A stretch of DNA of 64,000 nt from Petrolisthes cinctipes (GCA_033782935.1 JAWQEG010000631.1:64501-128500); one strand, 5' to 3'; numbered from the stretch's first letter, positions 47,152 to 58,860 are shown. A program made the numbers and translations. Notes: generated by a model from the sequence alone, not told the origin.

Positions 47152-48071
47152 CATGTGCTTTGGTATGACCGTGTACCTGATAAGAAACAGACAGGAAGCG
47201 TTTGACTAGATACATATTCATAATTATATTGATGGTATTGTGTTCTGTCTCAGTCTAATAGCGTTTTATCATAATATATTGAAAGCATAACTATCACTAC
47301 TATCTCCATTAGTAACAACTAAAATTAAGCTATAAGTGAAATGGAAAAATCTAGTGTCGGCATTTGCTTATCATATCATTTCCATAAACACATTACCGTA
47401 CCTACCTTCGCATAAAAAATACATTATACCCATTCAGTTTTATGTTCCCATATATGTAAATTATCAACTGTAGTATGACTATACTGTACTTTCGCAAACA
47501 TTTTCCGGGAACTACAGTGCTTTCATTACCTCTCATACACTCTAGTAGACCTGTCTGTATGGCAAACATTTTTACAGTAAGTATCGTAGAAATTCAAGTA
47601 ACTATAACTCTGTGTTTTCATTACACAGTATGATACAAATAGCCCGAAATAGTTTGATGAAGATAATCTAACAGGCGCCGTCACAATCTGTTCGCTAACC
47701 TCACACTGCTTACATTTTATACAGTTAATTAACTAAGATTAAATTCCCAACGCTCCTGACATCTAATACTATTATATAAGTCTCATATATATAATCGTAT
47801 CTCTGAGTATTTTCTTGCTTGCGTCTCATACTTATTTGAGTTTGGTGAGCGCACGAATACAGAGGAAAAGATGAGAATTACTATTTATCAGTGCACTCAC
47901 ACGCATTAATGAATGTTTCAGGCTCAGTGTATTGTGAGAAATTAAAATATTACAATAATATTCTACTATACCGTCCATGGTGAAACAAGACAGACTGACT
48001 TTAATTTACCCCTGAAAGTTGAGCAAATATAGTAATGTTACCTGAAGAAATCCTGTAGTGTTTTGGGCGAA
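47152..48071. other. No feature seen
   Basis: AT-rich, stops in all frames. A donor-like ACAGTAAGTATC at about 47576 has no open segment before it. Confidence 0.5.
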
Positions 48072-48178
48072 TAATTGGCTACTGATATGCCTTCAAAATA
48101 TGGCAGTAAATACACTAACTCAGTAAAGATGTAATTTGGGAACAGTTTGGAAGATTCTGTAGCCCTTCACTTCACTGA
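48072..48178 (+). mobile_element. Degenerate fold-back element, family C-like
   Basis: TTGGCTACTGATATGCCTTC then AAAATATGGCAG on the left and AACAGTTTGGAAGATTCTGT then AGCCC on the right follow the C layout. The termini are lost. It appears to be an old copy. Confidence 0.6.
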
Positions 48179-48479
48179 CATGACCACAGTTCACATATCC
48201 CGGTTGGCGAGGTTGATAGTTTTCCCTGGCCAACATTAGACGACTTTATTCTATCGGATGTAACTCCACAAAAGATCAAGGAATAATAACAATAACTAAT
48301 AATAATAATGATAAACAAAGAATCTAGCTCATAAGCATTTACTGGGGTCTTTAAAACGTCACAGGTAAACTCTAAGTAATGTAGATGTTAAAACCCCATT
48401 CAAAATATTCGGTTTATAGTGAAATACCACAATTCTTACAGATACTCCAAGTCATTAATTCTTTCATCAAGCAGATTTA

Positions 48480-48690
48480 CACTAACGTAAAGACATTCAA
48501 ACCATTAGTTTTAGCCACAGTGTAACTCCGAACCCTCTGTGTAAGGACTTTCATACCATTACGTAAAGACATTCATACCATTAGATATAGCCACAGTGTA
48601 ACTCCGAACCCTCTATGTAAGGACTTTCATACCATTACGTAAAGACATTCATACCATTAACTATAGCCACACTGTAACTCCGAACTCTCT
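48480..48690. repeat. Tandem repeat, about 75-85-bp unit, about 2.6 copies
   Basis: Units contain ACGTAAAGACATTCATACCA, TAGCCACAGTGTAACTCCGA, ACCCTCTGTGTAAGG and ACTTTCATACCATT. TAACTCCGAACCCTCT recurs at about 48523 and 48599. Confidence 0.9.
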
Positions 48691-48761
48691 GTGATACTAA
48701 CAAGGACGGAAGACGGAATACACACTCCAAAGTTACGTGTCTTGGTGATCAGGAAACAAAT

Positions 48762-48900
48762 GATCAAAACATTCTCTTCATTTACTTCGTTTCTATTAAG
48801 GGCCGATTCCACAGTGGCTTTGGTTTGTTATGATCAAAACATTCTCTTCTTTACTTCGTTTCTATTAAGGACCGATTCTACAGTGGCTTTGGTTTGTTAT
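48762..48900. repeat. 70-bp tandem duplication spanning the left end of element E
   Basis: GATCAAAACATTCTCTTC begins at 48762 and again at 48832. Each copy runs through CTTCGTTTCTATTAAGG and the E terminus CCGATTC(C/T)ACAGTGGC. The element border and its flank were therefore duplicated together, after insertion. Confidence 0.92.
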
Positions 48901-49116
48901 GATCCTCCCCAACCACACTGTCTTGTTAGTCTTAATTATATCCAACAAACTCAGTATTCATATCCACAAAATCTGTCAAGTACTTTCATTATTACCTTAG
49001 TTTCATAGTGGAGTCATCAAAGTCATCAAATAATTCAGCTATAAGTCATTTACACGGCTTAGACTTTTTCGTTTGCGTGCTTACAAACCACTACGAACGA
49101 CTGTGGAATCGGTACC
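48800..49116 (-). mobile_element. Family E inverted-repeat element, copy 2
   Basis: GGGCCGATTCCACAGTGG on the left and CGACTGTGGAATCGGTACC on the right. Read from the right end it matches copy 1 (GGTTTGTAAGCACGCAAACG; AAATGACTTATAGCTGAATT). It includes the terminal duplication at 48832-48900. Confidence 0.88.
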
Positions 49117-50047
49117 ATAACATTTTCTTCACTTATTTCATTGCTTTGTTCCTTGTATGACGGGATTCTCCAGGTTACATAGAATCGCCAGCAATTATTC
49201 CAACCAAATTAACTAAGTATTAGGCTCTGAGTATGGGTCAATCTTTACTTAAGGTTTAGATGATACAGGCTAATTTCCTTCAATAAGAAAAGTCGTCTTG
49301 TGTTCGTCGGAGGAAAATCGAATAATCGCCAGCTGTTATCTAAAGGTTATTCGAAGATTATTGGGATTTTACATTGTGAATAGCTGCAGGAAAAAAAAAT
49401 CTATGTAATAATATAACACCATTCCTTACAGCAGTCTATAGGTGCAAAAATATTGAGATAATTATTATTTCTGGTTTATTGATAATTTAATTGTGATTGT
49501 TATCGGACAGACCCAGTTCAATTTATATTAGTTGTTCAGTGCAGACGGTGTTGATGATGAATTATAAATGGGAATTAACATTTTCGCTACCTTAAATACC
49601 TTAGCAATAGTCTGTTGCAGAAGGCGAGGTGATTGTGTTATACAATATGAAAGCGGCCGCATTGCACTCACTATACTTATGATATCACCTTTGCCGAAAT
49701 ATTACAGTCAGTTGGGCACGTTAAGGTGAAAGTACATAATCGGAATACATAAAGTATCATTGGTCTAGTAGAAGATATCCTGGTGTCACCTTTGTAATGA
49801 AATGTTATACCGGTATGAAATAATAATCTTCACAATATAAACTCCTTGCACCTATACAAGGAAGAAGGATTCCTCGTGAGCACAATAACTATGAATGAAT
49901 GTATATTAAACAATGAATGTATGAATGTATATTAAAATGTTCCTTTTCTCGAATCTTCTATGTAAAATGTGATCAAGGAATAAGTAACAACAAGCACTGC
50001 AACGCTGCTACTATAAAATACCTTGAGCCCAACGATCCGTTCGCAGA
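49117..50047. other. No feature seen
   Basis: AT-rich. A NotI-type octamer at 49655 and a direct repeat GAATGTATATTAAA at 49897/49922 are the only visible landmarks. Confidence 0.5.
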
Positions 50048-50051
50048 GGAA

Positions 50052-50081
<30 letters not shown>
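50048..50081. repeat. (AT)n microsatellite
   Basis: About 15 AT units. Confidence 0.93.
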
Positions 50082-50082
<1 letters not shown>

Positions 50083-50544
50083 CAACCATCCTTAAGGACT
50101 TTACAAGTTATCTTCAATTTAATCCACCTGTCAATTACTTCATAAATATTCATAATTGTACTCGACGAGTAAAAATGTCGATATATAACCTAAATATAAA
50201 CTTAGCGGTAATATACATAATGATCGTTAATATCTAAGAGAAAAGGAAACCAGTAAAGTAAAAAAAAAAAAAAAAGGAAGAATCTGTGCCTTTGAATTAA
50301 ACTTTCAGGTGTGGCGGTGACAGGTTCCTAACTTTTACATCCCTCCCAGAAAAAAATACATTTCTCTATTTGACTCCACCACCACAACCACCGAGAAAAT
50401 TATCTTGGCCACAAAACCGTGAGGGAACCTGAACATCACGTAGGAAGCAATTGACTGACTGTAGGAGGAGCCTTCCGTCTTTCATCCTCCGTTCTCCGGT
50501 CAAAAGTTGTTCCGTTCAGATTCGCGGCCGCTCTCAAACTAACC
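50082..50544. other. No feature seen
   Basis: A17 tract at about 50259-50275, then balanced sequence 50290-50540 with no open splice-bordered frame. Confidence 0.45.
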
Positions 50545-50705
50545 TTAAGGGGGAAGTTTTGTGTTGGTAAATCTGGAGCAACTGAATCCTCCAAACTATT
50601 CCAAGCAACAGAACACTATTATTTTTACACTTCTGGTCCTGTTTCCTAGCATACTTTGGAGGAATCAAGGCACTCCAATGTACCAAAAAAGAATTACCAC
50701 CTTAA
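50545..50705 (+). mobile_element. Fold-back element family B, copy 12
   Basis: TTAA at both ends. TGTGTTGGTAAATCTGGAGC, GAATCCTCCAAACTATTCC, CTGTTTCCTAGCATACTTTG. Right end AATTACCACC. Very close to copy 7. Confidence 0.94.
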
Positions 50706-50785
50706 GAAAGCGAGTTGTAAGTCGAAAAAATGGAAGCCTTTGTTTGACGAGACGACGGAGAAAATCGCTATAGTATGATACCTAA

Positions 50786-50945
50786 TTAAGAGGATATGGG
50801 AATTATGGAGCAACTAATTCTTCCAAGCTATTCTCACCAACAGGACACCATTAGTTTTGTTTTTTTCTGGACCTGTTTCCCGGCATGCCTTAGACATAGA
50901 GAAATCAAGGCGCTCTAATGAACCAAAAGTGTATTACCATCTTAC
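50786..50945 (+). mobile_element. Fold-back element family B, copy 13 (diverged)
   Basis: Left TTAA, right TTAC. TTATGGAGCAACTAATTC, TTCCAAGCTATTCTC and CTGTTTCCCGGCATGCCTTA are altered relatives of the B arms. About 80 bp from copy 12 in the same orientation. Confidence 0.85.
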
Positions 50946-52673
50946 GAAATTATGTAATGTTGTTCCCTGACCCAATGCCAATAACAGAATCATTTCATAT
51001 CAGCTTCCTTTATCATTTATTACACATACATTGGCGAGGGTCACACCAAGTACTCATTTATAACGAAAATACAAAGAGCACAAGTTAAAATATGTAACAA
51101 AGGCAAATAACTATATACTTGTTTCTTCTGTATATTTAAATAAGAAAACAAATTCTTTATGAACGTTATTGGTTACTGACAACTTAATTCGCTATCACGG
51201 TAAAATTGTAATGTGTGGAATTTCAACCAGTTTTCAATTGTGTTATTAATTTCCCTAATACTTAAGATGAATAACAAGGCAGTAATATTTGAATTAGTAT
51301 GATTATCTTAATATTTTCAATTATGCTTACGATTTACTCATCATAACTTCAACATAATAAATATAATGTTCTATTCAGAGGACACACGTAACAAAAAAAG
51401 TGTCCCATAATAATAATAACTAATCTATTAACGAAATATATAACTTTCATCCCCAGAAATAACTCGAGAATTATAATCAGCACTAGTATCATTCAGAATA
51501 GATTCAATCAGTCAGCCCTAACATTATTTTACATAGTTATAGAAAATTTAGGGATCATCGTTATTATCATCATTACAAAGACCATATAGTTATTTCTTTT
51601 TTTGAGGGGATGAGACCATAAGGGATATTTTTTACTAGCTCTACTAATGAAAGGTTTTGAATATATGTGGTTTATCCTATTGGGTAAAATCATAAACACA
51701 ATAATTGCTTGTATTTTATTTTTATCAAAAGTAAATCAGGGGTATTTTACACAACCAGTATAATTGGTAATTCTAAGAAACATTCACATTACAAGTAAAT
51801 TGATAATAATACTGATACAATAATTTTTGCAGGGGAACAATCACATAACCACATCGCTCTAAAGTAATAAAATAATATATCTTATCCCAATAAACTTACC
51901 AGATACCACAAGTACCACAAGTGTACATCAAAAGTAGCATTTAATATAAGCAAATTTAAAGAAATCGTTCGTTTTGTAATTACCTGAACCTAAAATATGA
52001 TCATTATCTTACACAACCTCTTCCTCTCTTCCTTCTCTTCCTCTCAGTAATCAATGGCATCTCTTTCTTCCTGCTCCTCTTCACCGCTATCAGAATATTC
52101 TCCTTTTAACCCTGTCCATTTTTCTTCACATTACCATCATCACATTTATTATTTAATTAATTATTATTCCTCTTCCATATAACGATCCTACAACACACTG
52201 TCATAAAAGTAAATAAAAAAAAGTCATCAACATCACGTTATTTCTCTATTATTTGTTTCTCCTTCTCTTTCTCCTTCCCCTCTTTATCATCACCATTATA
52301 TTCGTCACCATCATAAAAATCATCACTGTCATCAAAATCATCACCATTCAAATCATAAACATCACCTATGAATATTTTCTATCTTTCTACTCGTACCCTT
52401 CTCATACAGGCAACATCACAGTAGCAGCAGTAAAATGAAAACAACATCAAAACATCCTACAAATTTCCTCAGTTATTAGTATTTTCTATCCTTCTACTCT
52501 TACTATTCTGATCCAAACAACATCACAGTAGCTGCAAAATATAAAAATAATCAAAACATCCTACTAATTCCCTCACTTATTATAACAAACAAACAACAAC
52601 ACAGTAACAAACAAAATGTAAATATAAACAAAACATGCTACTAATTCCCTTCTCCTCCCTCTTGCTGCTCCAG
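50946..52673. other. AT-rich; weak ATCATCAT/CTTC-rich sequence at 52020-52650
   Basis: From about 52020 degenerate repeats of CATCACAGTA…CATCCTACTAATTCCCTC appear at about 100-bp spacing (52417, 52524, 52596). No gene seen. Confidence 0.5.
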
Positions 52674-52749
52674 ACACAGAAACACAGTAATAAAGCGAGT
52701 ACTCAACAGTGTGTAGGGGAGACGAGAGACCACCCCAAACTTAGCCAAG
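52674..52749 (+). CDS. Candidate 76-nt exon, unknown protein
   Basis: A long pyrimidine tract (CCCTTCTCCTCCCTC then TTGCTGCTCCAG) is followed by 76 nt open in frame 0: TQKHSNKASTQQCVGETRDH, then PKLSQ, to AAG-GTCAAG. The composition differs from both flanks. The donor is only average. No family recognised. Read-through would run into the CT repeat at 52771. Confidence 0.22.
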
Positions 52750-52770
52750 GTCAAGAGGCCGCCTGCTGCA

Positions 52771-52806
52771 ATGCTCTCTCTCTCTGTTTGTCTGTCTGTC
52801 TGTTCC
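52771..52806. repeat. CT/TCTG low-complexity tract
   Basis: CTCTCTCTCTCTGTTTG and TCTGTCTGTCTGTT. Confidence 0.85.
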
Positions 52807-52919
52807 CTCTCACCCCTTTTCTACCCTCCTCAGGCATCCATTTTAAACTTAGATATTAAATCCTACTTCCCTGGTTCTCCTCACAGCCCTCCTTACCCTG
52901 ACGGATGAACGGGTCAAGG

Positions 52920-52920
52920 T

Positions 52921-52962
<42 letters not shown>
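52920..52962. repeat. (GT)n microsatellite
   Basis: About 20 GT units. Confidence 0.95.
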
Positions 52963-52964
<2 letters not shown>

Positions 52965-53287
52965 AGCTGGTTATATTTGGCTCAGAGTGAATGGAGAGGG
53001 AAATTTTACAATTGAAGTTTTTGCAATTGTTATATATTTCTTTATATCTAATATACTTACTGCAACCCGTTACAAAGATTAATTACTATTATATAATTTC
53101 ACTTAACAATTCGACCCGTAGTTTCCAGAAGATAAATTTATCACTGGCACTGGTAAATATTATTTGTTGTGTCCGTCTGTTTATTATCTGGTTCTTTGGT
53201 GAGTGGACTGGCAAGTGTTTACATGCATTACTCTGGCTTCCTGTGTTATCAATTATCTTGTTATATGTCAGCCACGTATATTTTGAG

Positions 53288-53447
53288 TTTAGGTCCCTCA
53301 TGATGTAGTCAGAAAAATGGAGGTTAGAGAGTCCTTCAAACATTGCCACGAAACACCACCTACATTAAAGGAGCTTGTTTCGTGGCATAGTCAAGAGGAA
53401 TCAGAAGCCACCAGGTCCTTAATTAACACGATGACAGGGTCCCTTAA
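53288..53447 (+). mobile_element. Fold-back element family A, copy 6
   Basis: Left end altered (TTTAGGTCCCTCATGATG), right end GACAGGGTCCC-TTAA. Inner arms TTGCCACGAAACACCACC and GCTTGTTTCGTGGCATAG. Confidence 0.9.
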
Positions 53448-53849
53448 GCAAACCTCATTTTTCATAGGTTGTTAGAGTATATTAGTGAACGAAATTATAC
53501 GTAGACAAACAGTATTATAGTGGGTTTTCCTAAAACCTGTGTCCAGTATCATGTTTGCTAGTTTATATTTTGCTGAAACTTGTATTTTAATAGTACATAG
53601 GCAATTTCTATTTCTTTAATTTCTTATATAATATTAATAACCATATGATCTCTATAGGCGAAATGTAACGAAATTATTATTTTTACGTAACTGTAATATT
53701 TCCCTCGGAATAAAGCAGCCATGGGAAAAGTTTGTCGGTGAATAGTTGGTTTACACAGTGTTTAGATATCTGGAAGGCGGTCTGGTGAATGAATTATATT
53801 TTGACTTATATTTTTGGCTGTCTATAGTGATACATGATTATTTTTCACT
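53448..53849. other. No feature seen
   Basis: AT-rich spacer. Confidence 0.55.
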
Positions 53850-53935
53850 TTCAAGTTAATCTGGTCCTGTTTTCTGGTATACGCTACATAGAAATGAAGA
53901 CACTCTTATGTACCAAGAGTGTATTATCCCCTTAA
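53850..53935 (+). mobile_element. Right half of a family B fold-back element
   Basis: Only the right arm is present: AATCTGGTCCTGTTTTCTGG…GTACCAAGAGTGTATTATCC, ending at TTAA 53932-53935. Confidence 0.75.
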
Positions 53936-53973
53936 CATAAATAGATAATAATAAAAAATTATAAATAATAAAT

Positions 53974-54046
53974 AGTGGCCTGTTGCCTGGAAAAGTTTGA
54001 AGAAATAAATTGCTCCAGATTTACCAAAACTGTACTACTCCCTTAA
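53974..54046 (-). mobile_element. Left half of a family B element, inverted
   Basis: AGTGGCCTGTTGCCTGGAAA then AGTTTGAAGAAATAAATTGC and CAGATTTACCAAAACTGT, ending at TTAA 54043-54046. It is the reverse complement of a B left arm. It lies 38 bp after the right half at 53850-53935, so the pair looks like one element whose left half was inverted. Confidence 0.75.
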
Positions 54047-54401
54047 CACAAGATTAGAGCAATTCATAACTTAATCACTGGACCATAGTTTCAGGAGATG
54101 TCATAATTAATTACAACACGTTTTCGAAAATATAATAAAATTTCTGGACAATTTCACAACGTATTTATCAGAACTTTTGATGCCGGATATATACTAAGCC
54201 TCTGCGAAGATAAGATATTAGTATCTCTTATTGACACTTCAGGATCGTATATTATAAAAGTTTTGGTTGTGTCAATACAATTTTCTGTATCCGCCACCTT
54301 CTCTGTACTCAGTTGTAAGCAGTCCTCATAACCACAATCTACATTTACCCAATACGATCATTTTAACTTGTGTGATTAAAAAATTCAGCTCTAGCTTTAG
54401 G

Positions 54402-54615
54402 TACAGCCACAATCAAATAATCACTGACATTTTCCTTCCGTCGTAGTAAATATCTTTATAATAAAGAACAACACGTGTATGGTTGTGCAGCACCTCCTAA
54501 TAATAATTGAGGAGGTTGAGTTGACGTAAGGTGTTGTATGATTATATATTGATATGATACTGATTTATTTGCACGATGGAAGGAAAGTGTCGATGGTTAT
54601 TTGATTGTGGCTGTA
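54402..54615 (-). mobile_element. Family D element, copy 6
   Basis: TA-flanked. CAGCCACAATCAAATAATC and GGTTATTTGATTGTGGCTG termini. Reversed interior (CGTAGTAAATATC first). Confidence 0.94.
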
Positions 54616-57600
54616 CAAATGACCCTTGTATGATATACATATACCAAGAGGGAAGTTTGTTTAGTCTTCTCCAACATACATTTCTGAGATCAGGAAATAT
54701 ACACAATGATATCAGTGAGGCTTCTTCAGAATCAAACCTTTTGGTCTAACAAACCTTACATTCTGTTTGGATAAAACAGAAGCTATGCGTGTTGGGATAT
54801 TATACACAAAATTCGGTAACATTATTCTTGTGCGACACTAAAAGTATTCGAAGATACCGTAGTAAAAAAATATCACTTAATATAAGCAGCATAGTCGATC
54901 TTTTTTATATTATTTATTAAAATGATCAAATAAAATGTTTACTCATATAAATACATTTTATTTATAAACAATCGCTAAGGATTAATATATGAATTTGTGA
55001 AATCTATATACTTAGTACATCATTCTCTCCTCGGTATCATAAATATTCTACTCTTGTTCACATACCTGTCCGGGTAGTAGCTCCTGGTTGGGAAGGGAGG
55101 GAAAAATTTAAAGGACATTAGTTATAATTTTGAAGGAGAATAACATATCAAGGCTACATTATAAGATATAACTTATGCATGGGTTGTGATGCTAGAATAA
55201 GCACATGGTATATATGCCTATAACTTAATAAACAAATGTATATTATTATCTATCTATAATATTAATCTTTTCAATTAATTGTTTTCTAATGCTAAACTAG
55301 ATAATGTTACATTTCTTATAATACCTTTAGAAATTTTTCAAAACATCATATTTTATAATATTACATCTTCAGCAAAGTTGAAAGATTTATAAAATATATC
55401 AGTAAATTTAAGTTTTCCTAAATGCCTATATATATAACCCGGGACATATGAAACCATAAATGACAATGCAAATGTATAGTCACAATCCATTTATCATATC
55501 TCATTCAAAATAGATAGCAAAGAAAGAACGAGGATGCAAAACATTTTAGTACTAAATTGTTAGGCAGCAACCAGCCTCAAAATATAAATAGTGTTTTGTT
55601 TGTTCAATGGCGAGGAAAAAATAAGTTGGAAGAAATACCATCGTTTAGTTAGCTATATTTCAACTGACATAGATAGTCTTAGTACAGTAACTACACAGCG
55701 CGTCTCTCATAAGCCAATCGTTTTCCGGAATGATAGTTGAGGTTTGAGATTTACTGTACCGTCGCTTTAAATAATATTATTACTCCTACTTCGTATTCTT
55801 GGTGGTTGCTGTTTGATTATATTCTCTGAGTATCTTAAAGTGAATCGTGTGTCTCTTAATATAAACTTGTATTTGTGCTTGACATAATGAAGTCCCTTGT
55901 ATGCTGCATTAATGGTGTTTAGAATAAAAAAAAAAAATACAACTTTTTGTATCTAAAATTACTCTGATTTGCAAGTTTTCGGGTAAAGTGACATTTTGAA
56001 GTAATGGCAAAGTAATTCCCGGGTATTTGTTAAGAGTAAACCTGCAGGAGTGAGCCAAGTATCTTCATTAATAAGTAACATGCATATTTTCTCAGTATTC
56101 ATAAATGTATGAATACAAACAAACATCAATTAAACCAAATGGGAGTTACAATAATTTTTCCTCTGCCATTACACTACAACAAACCAGATATATTTACTAC
56201 GGTCTCAATTTTGTATGAAACTGAGCATTTTTTTTTTTTTTTAGCAAAATTCCCAAAACGGAATAGATATTTAAACAAGTGCATCATTTAAGCAAGGACG
56301 TGAATTAAAGAGCGAGAAAGGGAGATGGTGAGGGTGAGAATCGATGGACTCCTTGCAAGGTTAAACTCCCCCTCTCTGCACCCTTCGTCCCTCAGTCCTG
56401 TGTTGCCCTCGCATTAACTCTTTAACTTACACTGCCTTCATCCCCGACTCGCATTTTCTCTCTCTCCCTTCAACTTTAACCTCCCTGATTAATTACTGGC
56501 AATGCTTGTGTGAATGAACTGGAGGGTGTGTGATGGATGATGGCAGTGCTTTTTACCCCTTTTCATATAATAGTGGCATGACAGTACAAGATAATGAAGA
56601 TATTTACTTTGCTTGTTTACACTATGAATTTTGTTGATGTTTATAGACGAATTAATTTGTCTTGCATTTACTAGAATTTCCGTATAAACTATAAAGGGTA
56701 CGTAATTATTTATGCATATTTCAAAGTAATGTAAATATAAGATTATTATGTTTTTATCCCTTCATATTGTATCTGTAGTTATTAATGTATTATTTCGCTA
56801 CTTTTATCCGTACATCTAAATATGCGGTTAAATCTTAAAATTATTCAAGTAAAGCAATATTTTCGTTTGCTTATCGGAAGAAAATATATACTATTCTTCA
56901 TTGTAGTTCAAGATGTTTAGAGAGAACATAACAAATACAAGGAATTTAATTAAGAAGCAAAAATCATCGAGACATTATTATCTTCCTTATCAAAATCTTA
57001 TACAAATATTTGACAAGTTGATGAGAATAATATTATGTATAGCATCAGATCAGAGTCTCCGTACTATCTTTTATCGAAATTTTGTTACCTCAAATACACT
57101 TCATGTTCGTGACTCTCTGGATTTGGACTTATTACCCACTGAACAACATATATAGCTTTATGAATCCATGATTAACAATGGATGTTCGAAAAAGTACAGC
57201 AAAATCCCTGCTATTTTGCATTACCCAGTCCTCTTAACTGAAAGTGTTCTCGACCCATTATACAACATAGTAAACAATACAAAGTGAGTCAAAGTTGTAC
57301 ATTAGGGTTCCGACTTCTCAAAAAATTTACCACAGTACAGCACCAAGACGGAACCAGAAATTATGTGGAGAAAAATAGCAAAATCAGATTCCCCGATGCC
57401 ATTATATACCCGAAGCCTCTCATAAATGGCTGGTGGTGAATTATATCAACATTACTACAACACCAGCCGAAAGAAAGTAGTCAAGTAGTCATTGCATCCA
57501 TAGGTAGAAAACTATTTGAATTTTTACCCATAAACAGATAACCGAGTCTTGGATAACATACAAGGACTAATGCCAAATGATTTAACAAGTGGGATGAAAA

Positions 57601-57742
57601 CCCAACTGTCTAAACGCTGAGGAGGTAAGCTTATAATATTATGTGTTATAATTTAAGGGATTCGCATTACACCAAACAAAGCTAAGAAGAAACTGTCCAC
57701 TTCAGTATACTAGAAAGAGATCTGTATTGTGTGATTAGCTAA
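54616..57742. other. Long AT-rich stretch without supportable gene
   Basis: 3.1 kb with short A/T runs (55927, 56230). 55063-55092 (ACCTGTCCGGGTAGTAGCTC then CTGGTTG) recurs with changes at 58180-58209. 56290-56480 is less AT-rich without an open frame. The + frame 56913-57155 lacks support. Confidence 0.45.
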
Positions 57743-57789
57743 GAGGATCCAGTAGTCTTCTAATATAACTATAAAGAGATTCTCCCTTA
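57743..57789 (+). mobile_element. Right-end fragment of a family C-like element
   Basis: GGATCCAGTAGTCTTCTAAT then ATAACTATAAAGAGATTCTC and CCTTA parallels the right end of C copy 2 (GGAATCAGTAGTCCTCTAAT…CTCCCCTTA). It runs directly into the hairpin at 57775. Confidence 0.55.
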
Positions 57790-57859
57790 CTTTCTAATAT
57801 AACCACATCAATTTTTTTTATTCAAATGTGGTTATTTTAGAAAGTAAGGGAGAGTCTCT
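57775..57859. repeat. Long inverted repeat (34-bp arms, 17-nt loop)
   Basis: 57775-57808 (AGAGATTCTCCCTTAC then TTTCTAATATAACCACAT) pairs with 57826-57859 with two mismatches. It joins the C-like fragment on the left to the 19-bp minisatellite on the right. Confidence 0.93.
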
Positions 57860-57860
57860 G

Positions 57861-58093
57861 GTGGGTATTTTTGTCTCTTGTGGGTAATTTAGAGACTTGT
57901 GGGTATTTTTGTCTCTTGTGGGTAATTTAGAGACTTGTGGGTATTTTAGTTTCTTGTGAGTATTTTCGAGTCTTGTGAGTATTTTCGAGTCTTGTGAGTA
58001 TTTTTGTCTCTTGTGAGTATTTTAGTCTCTTGTGGGTATTTTAGAGTCTTGTGGGTATTTTAGTCTCCTGTGGGTATTTTAGTCTCTTGTGGG
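57861..58093. repeat. 19-bp minisatellite (GTGGGTATTTTAGTCTCTT), about 12 copies
   Basis: Units vary between AGTCTCTT, AGAGACTT and CGAGTCTT. The right border (AAGACTACTAATATAACCAC) echoes sequences left of the hairpin. Confidence 0.94.
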
Positions 58094-58330
58094 TATATTA
58101 TAAGACTACTAATATAACCACATACATACAGCAATAAACACGCCTAAATCTATAACACCTGAAGGCCTTAATTATACATACCTGTCAGGATAGTAGCTCC
58201 TGTTTGCGTGTAAGGAAGATGATCATTAATAATATATTGAACTTTAATATAATTTTAAATACAATGATACACTGTTTGGGATCTGTTCAGCTTGCGAGGA
58301 TATCCTATACCTATATATCTGACAGTGCTG

Positions 58331-58336
<6 letters not shown>

Positions 58337-58409
<73 letters not shown>
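58337..58409. repeat. (GA)n microsatellite
   Basis: About 36 GA units. Arg/Glu frame is an artefact. Confidence 0.96.
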
Positions 58410-58412
<3 letters not shown>

Positions 58413-58634
58413 ATGTATGTGTGTGTGTGTACCTAAAACTTTGGTGCTAAGTTATCAATAATGCCTAATGTTCATATTTCAATAGCCTGGCACACACACC
58501 AATATTGTAAGGAGGGCAGGCCAACACAAGTGTGAATTTAAGTTGTTAAGGACGGGAATCTGTGCGACCCCCTCTTCCTTTTCAACAAAAAGGTAATATA
58601 GGAAGGCGTATAGATAGCCTCCGTATACCAGCGC

Positions 58635-58802
58635 ATGCCTCGTACATCAACCATTTTCACCGAAGAAGAAGAGCTAAAGCTATTCCGCCCGACCCCCGCC
58701 ATAGGCTCCCAAAGTAATCCTATTTTCATCTCGGGGCCTCGACAAAATATGGGCCCGACCAAGGTTTTTACCGCGGAATTATTTAAGGATTGGGTAAGTA
58801 AG
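58635..58802 (+). CDS. Candidate coding patch with strong splice donor
   Basis: A GC-rich island (58555-58790) in AT-rich DNA. From ATG at 58635 the + strand reads MPRTSTIFTEEEELKLFRPT, then PAIGSQSNPIFISGPRQNMG, then PTKVFTAELFKDW. It then meets GG-GTAAGTAAG, a very good donor at 58794, and stops nine nt later if unspliced. The amino-acid mix is protein-like. KVFTAELFKDW faintly recalls the [T/S]..[L/I]F..W segment of pogo/Tigger/Jerky-type DDE proteins, but this is only an impression. A weak CCAG precedes the ATG. The minus strand is also open for 103 codons (58538-58849), so strand is not certain. It could be a transposon-derived fragment. Confidence 0.3.
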
Positions 58803-58860
58803 TAAGTGAGGCTTCGTTCAGACCTGTAATATTTTGTCCTGCCTGGCACTGACTAAAGGC

